Source of the DNA: Eremophila alpestris peregrina
Lineage: Eukaryota; Chordata; Aves; Passeriformes; Alaudidae
Direction of reading: 5' to 3'
DNA length: 64,000 bases
NCBI GenBank assembly: GCA_009792885.1
Contig: WMCF01000008.1
Location: forward strand, 21,007,578 to 21,071,577
Shown here: positions 60,831-64,000 of the stretch, piece after piece
Position numbering within the stretch: the stretch's first letter is position 1
How the letters are laid out: each line of letters opens with the position of its first letter
Position numbers and translations under genes: made by a program
Notes under the pieces: model-generated
Told to the model about the DNA's origin: nothing
What the model saw: the letters and a program-made list of their open reading frames with translations, nothing else
The model's database searches: none

Positions 60831-63148
60831 ACTCTTTCTGAAAATAAATCTGAACTGACAATACTAAGAGAAGAATAAGAAAATATGCTCCAGAGAGGAG
60901 TTTGGATATGGTTGCAGGCTGCTTCTTCTCTGCTTTTGGTTTTCATAGTCTACAGCCAGGGTCCTGTTGGCTGCTCACATTTAACCAGGGAGTATGGACA
61001 TACATTCTCGTGGCATGTTTATTACAGCCTCAATCCCACAGCTACCACTCTAGTTTTCACTGTCAGATGCTCATTTGGTGCTTTCCACCACAATTTCCTT
61101 TACTGGATTTCCAAGAGCCTGAAAAAGGTTGTGGAGGAAATGCTCTGACAGATCTCATTACACAATGTGGCTTGCCAGCATACCTCTGACAATCTTTAGT
61201 AACAACTCCTGAATCCTACTAGTCTGAGAAAGGATAATTAAACTCATTCACAGCCAACTCTGCTTCTACCAGAGACAGTACAGAAGCTTTTTATAGTGAA
61301 GTAACAGCTGACAGTAAGACTGAGAAGCCCTTGATGCAAGAAGCCTATAATATGTATATAATTACATGGATTGCTTTGACACTTGCTACACATTACAATG
61401 GTAAGAAATACTCTATTATACTATATATACTATCTTCATATACATGTATATTCTATACATTCAACTTTCCTTTTGCTTATCATTAGGAAGTAATTCTTTA
61501 GAAAAAATGTTTAGTGTTACAACATGAATAGACAACAAATATATGAAGTTTTTTTAACTGAAGTTTATTTTAACTACATAAGCTTTAATTGAAGAAATAA
61601 AAATGTTTGATTCTGTAATTGCTGGATTTCTTCAGGGAAATAAAGACTTCAGCCATTTGCAGTCCCATGCGTGCAGGGTAGAAAATGTTTTAAGGTCTCA
61701 ACTCCTCCTGAAAAAGGTAGCCTAGCTTCAATAAAATTTTTACAGTGTTAGAAATCTATTACTTATTTTTTTTCCAATCCATACCTTGAATTCAGCACTG
61801 TGATATGTTCAGTATATTTTGACATTTGAAAATATCCTTATGATTTTGCTGTGTGAAAAAGTAAAATGAAAAATTATTCTTTCAATCTTTAATTTGAGCA
61901 TGGTTGTTTAAAACCAGCTGGAAATTTAACTCCAAGAAAATGGCCCCCCTTTCCCCCAACCCCTCTGGTGGCAGAAACTATGAGTAGAAATAACAATTTA
62001 CTGAAAACAAACAGCAATGGAACAAGAAATGAATAGTAACAGCAACAACAGTAGTAACTAAAGTATGCCAAAGAGAGGGTGATTTACACACAAAACATGC
62101 TCACCACCTTGGCTTAGTTTGGCATGGCTGCTGAGACAAAGACAAGATAGCAGATATTTCCACACTCTGTCAGTGACACACAGCTTTTTGCGAGGCAAAG
62201 ACAAGATGTGGACATTTCACACCAGGCACCACAAGGCCTCCCACAACAACAAAAAAGCAGTGAAGGACAAACTGCCCCAAAACTCGGATTGTCTACAGTG
62301 CAACCGTGTCACCTGCTCCTGGACCACTCATTCCACTGGGCTTTGCTATGGCCTGCAGTGTTCAGCTGGGCTTGGCTGGGCATGACTCAGCTCAGATCCT
62401 TTCAGGTCAGTGCCCACATGTAGCCTAGGTTCTCTGCTTGGAATTGCATTCTCCTGAGGGGTGGGAAGGGACAGGCAACAGCAGAAGAGGGACAGAGTCT
62501 GCAGTGTTGGTCCCCAATGAAGAAATGGAATAAAATGCCCCACTTCTGGTGTACATTCACCTTTTTCTTCCCCCTGAAACCAAGACCAGCCAGTGATGGC
62601 ATGTTTGGCATAGAACAGCAACCAAGCCACATCCACAAGGCTCTAGGATCTGCCCTTTCTCAGCACCTGTGAGCAAAATTAGGATGTTCATTAAGAGTTT
62701 TTTGTATTTAAATGCTTCTAGTGTTTACATATATTTTGACCAGCTTAGAATAGCTTTTCTTTTAATTAGAAATTCTCATTTCATAAAGAATAACATTGCA
62801 AGTTAAAAAAGAAAAGCATGGAATTTTCTGTGATGACAAGGCATTTAATAAAAATAGAATAAACAGGTTGGAAGAAAACTTGATGGATAAAGTAATCCAT
62901 CCCCAACTGAGGACTCAGCGCGCCTTCTGTTTTATTAAGGTAACCAGTTCTTATAACCTGTCACTTACAGATGCTGCACTACTTACTCAGATAATCTATT
63001 CCTATGCTCAACCATTCTCAGCTATAAATACTTCTACCTGATTTCTCCCTTACCTCCTCCTTCCTTCAAAAAAAGCCTGTTACTTGTCACTAAATCTGCA
63101 GAGAATAAGAAGTATGGATTATTTCTTTTCTTCCTACCACCTTTTTTG
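60831..63148. other. Anonymous DNA with an unassigned GC-richer block
   Basis: No gene is recognised. The block 62090-62650 is clearly richer in G and C, open over 60-96 codons in several frames on both strands, and contains two similar copies of GACAAAGACAAGAT/GGCAAAGACAAGAT. It could be an unrecognised LTR (GGAATAAAATGCCCC lies near 62530), but the ends are not definable. Confidence 0.45.
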
Positions 63149-63262
63149 TATTTGAAGATGGCTTCAATATGTCCTCTCAGCCTTCTTTTTTCTAGACTGA
63201 AAAGCTCAAATCCTTTTTCATAGGTCAATTTTCATGGAGTTCTGATCATTCTCAGTCCAGTA
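63149..63262 (-). mobile_element. Old CR1-like LINE fragment, antisense
   Basis: TGTCCTCTCAGCCTTCTTTT, then AGACTGAAAAGCTCAAATCC and TTTTTCATAGGTCAATTTTC followed by TGATCATTCTCAGT match the reversed 3' region of an older CR1 type. Confidence 0.65.
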
Positions 63263-64000
63263 TCATTGGCAGTGATATATGCCACTTTGCTGCATATTGA
63301 CAATGCAGCAGTAATCAGCTTCCAAAAGATGATCCTTCCTCACTGCTTACTGGCTAGCTTCCATAGTTGGATAAAAAACTCTGAAACACAGCAGCAATAA
63401 AGAGAACAGTACTGATCCACACTTTTCTACTCTATCAGGATAATACACTTATTCATATCATAATGTTATCTAAGAAAGATAGTGGATGTAGAGATTAAGA
63501 TAATGCAATCAAAATTAACATAATCCTTATCACTTGCTATCTGGTTGCAAAATCTGGTTTCATTACATTTTTCATGAAATCATTTCAGAAGATATTCCAA
63601 ATTATTTTTTAAATTAATTTTTAGATTTATAAAACTTAAGTATCTGGTACAAGTTACTCTAAAACCACAAAATAAAGATTATCATCAAGGTGTAGTAAAC
63701 CTACATAACACTGTTTTTTCAAAAAGTGGTTTATTTTGAAAGTGCAAAATTAACTCTCCTGTTCTAAAATAACTCAGAAGACATTGTCCCCACATGAAGC
63801 ATAAATCTCTGAATAGAGACATTATCACTCTAGACAATAATTTTCTCATTCAAAATTGCGAGGAGAAATAAATTTACTGTGTAACAAATTTTGATTTAAG
63901 AAAAAATATTGGTTGTCATTAAAATACTAAGAGAAGGTACAATTTAGGATTCAAAATACTACAACTACTTAGGGAAATGATACCAAAAGTTTTAAGCAGC
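63263..64000. other. Anonymous AT-rich DNA
   Basis: Nothing recognised up to the window end. Confidence 0.55.

Noticed and set aside
1..64000. Operons, ribosome-binding sites, riboswitches, insertion sequences, phage or defence systems
   Set aside because: The repeat content is that of a vertebrate (avian) nuclear genome and no such structure is present.

Overview
The window reads as nuclear DNA of a bird. The organism call rests on the repeats: several CR1 LINE copies with the typical octamer-type 3' ends (ATTCTGTG/ATTCTATG units), and endogenous-retrovirus LTR families of the kind common in avian, especially passerine, genomes. It is AT-rich, has no operon-like structure, and I found no intact protein-coding gene, no convincing exon of a host gene and no RNA gene. 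Almost every open frame is short and reads through anonymous or repeat DNA. Two runs of N, 55 and 220 bases, are assembly gaps inside pentanucleotide arrays.

Layout. 1-692: 3' part of an LTR abutting a CR1 3' end. 693-6962: anonymous AT-rich DNA with a TTTCC array (with gap) and three hairpin-capable palindromes. 6963-8213: a solo LTR beside a decayed coding sequence of unknown family on the minus strand. 10.8-15.5 kb: three CR1 copies, a GGAGA array with gap, and an LTR. 19.8-23.3 kb: an LTR cluster in which one LTR is inserted inside another. 23.3-35.1 kb: about 12 kb in which I recognise no interspersed repeat. 35.1-36.4 kb: a 132-codon proline-rich open frame, a truncated LTR and a CR1 scrap. 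39.3-40.8 kb: a degraded gag-only provirus with a polypurine tract and LTR ends. 41.6-42.05 and 48.3-48.7 kb: two CR1 copies. 50.0-52.2 kb: two antisense LTRs and a CR1 reverse-transcriptase fragment. 56.2 kb: a miniature LTR. 60.1-60.8 and 63.2 kb: two CR1 copies. By my tally about 12 kb is interspersed repeat.

Nothing here works together as a system. The record is one of successive retroelement insertions into intergenic or intronic DNA. The best leads are the unknown minus-strand coding relic (7.7-8.2 kb), the nested LTR pair (22-23.3 kb), the gag-only provirus (39.3-40.6 kb), the core-less miniature LTR (56.2 kb), a possible conserved regulatory block near 55.1 kb, and the recurrence of a GGGGTTTTTT word. 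I found no undescribed biological system and do not claim one. Family assignments are from recognition, not alignment.
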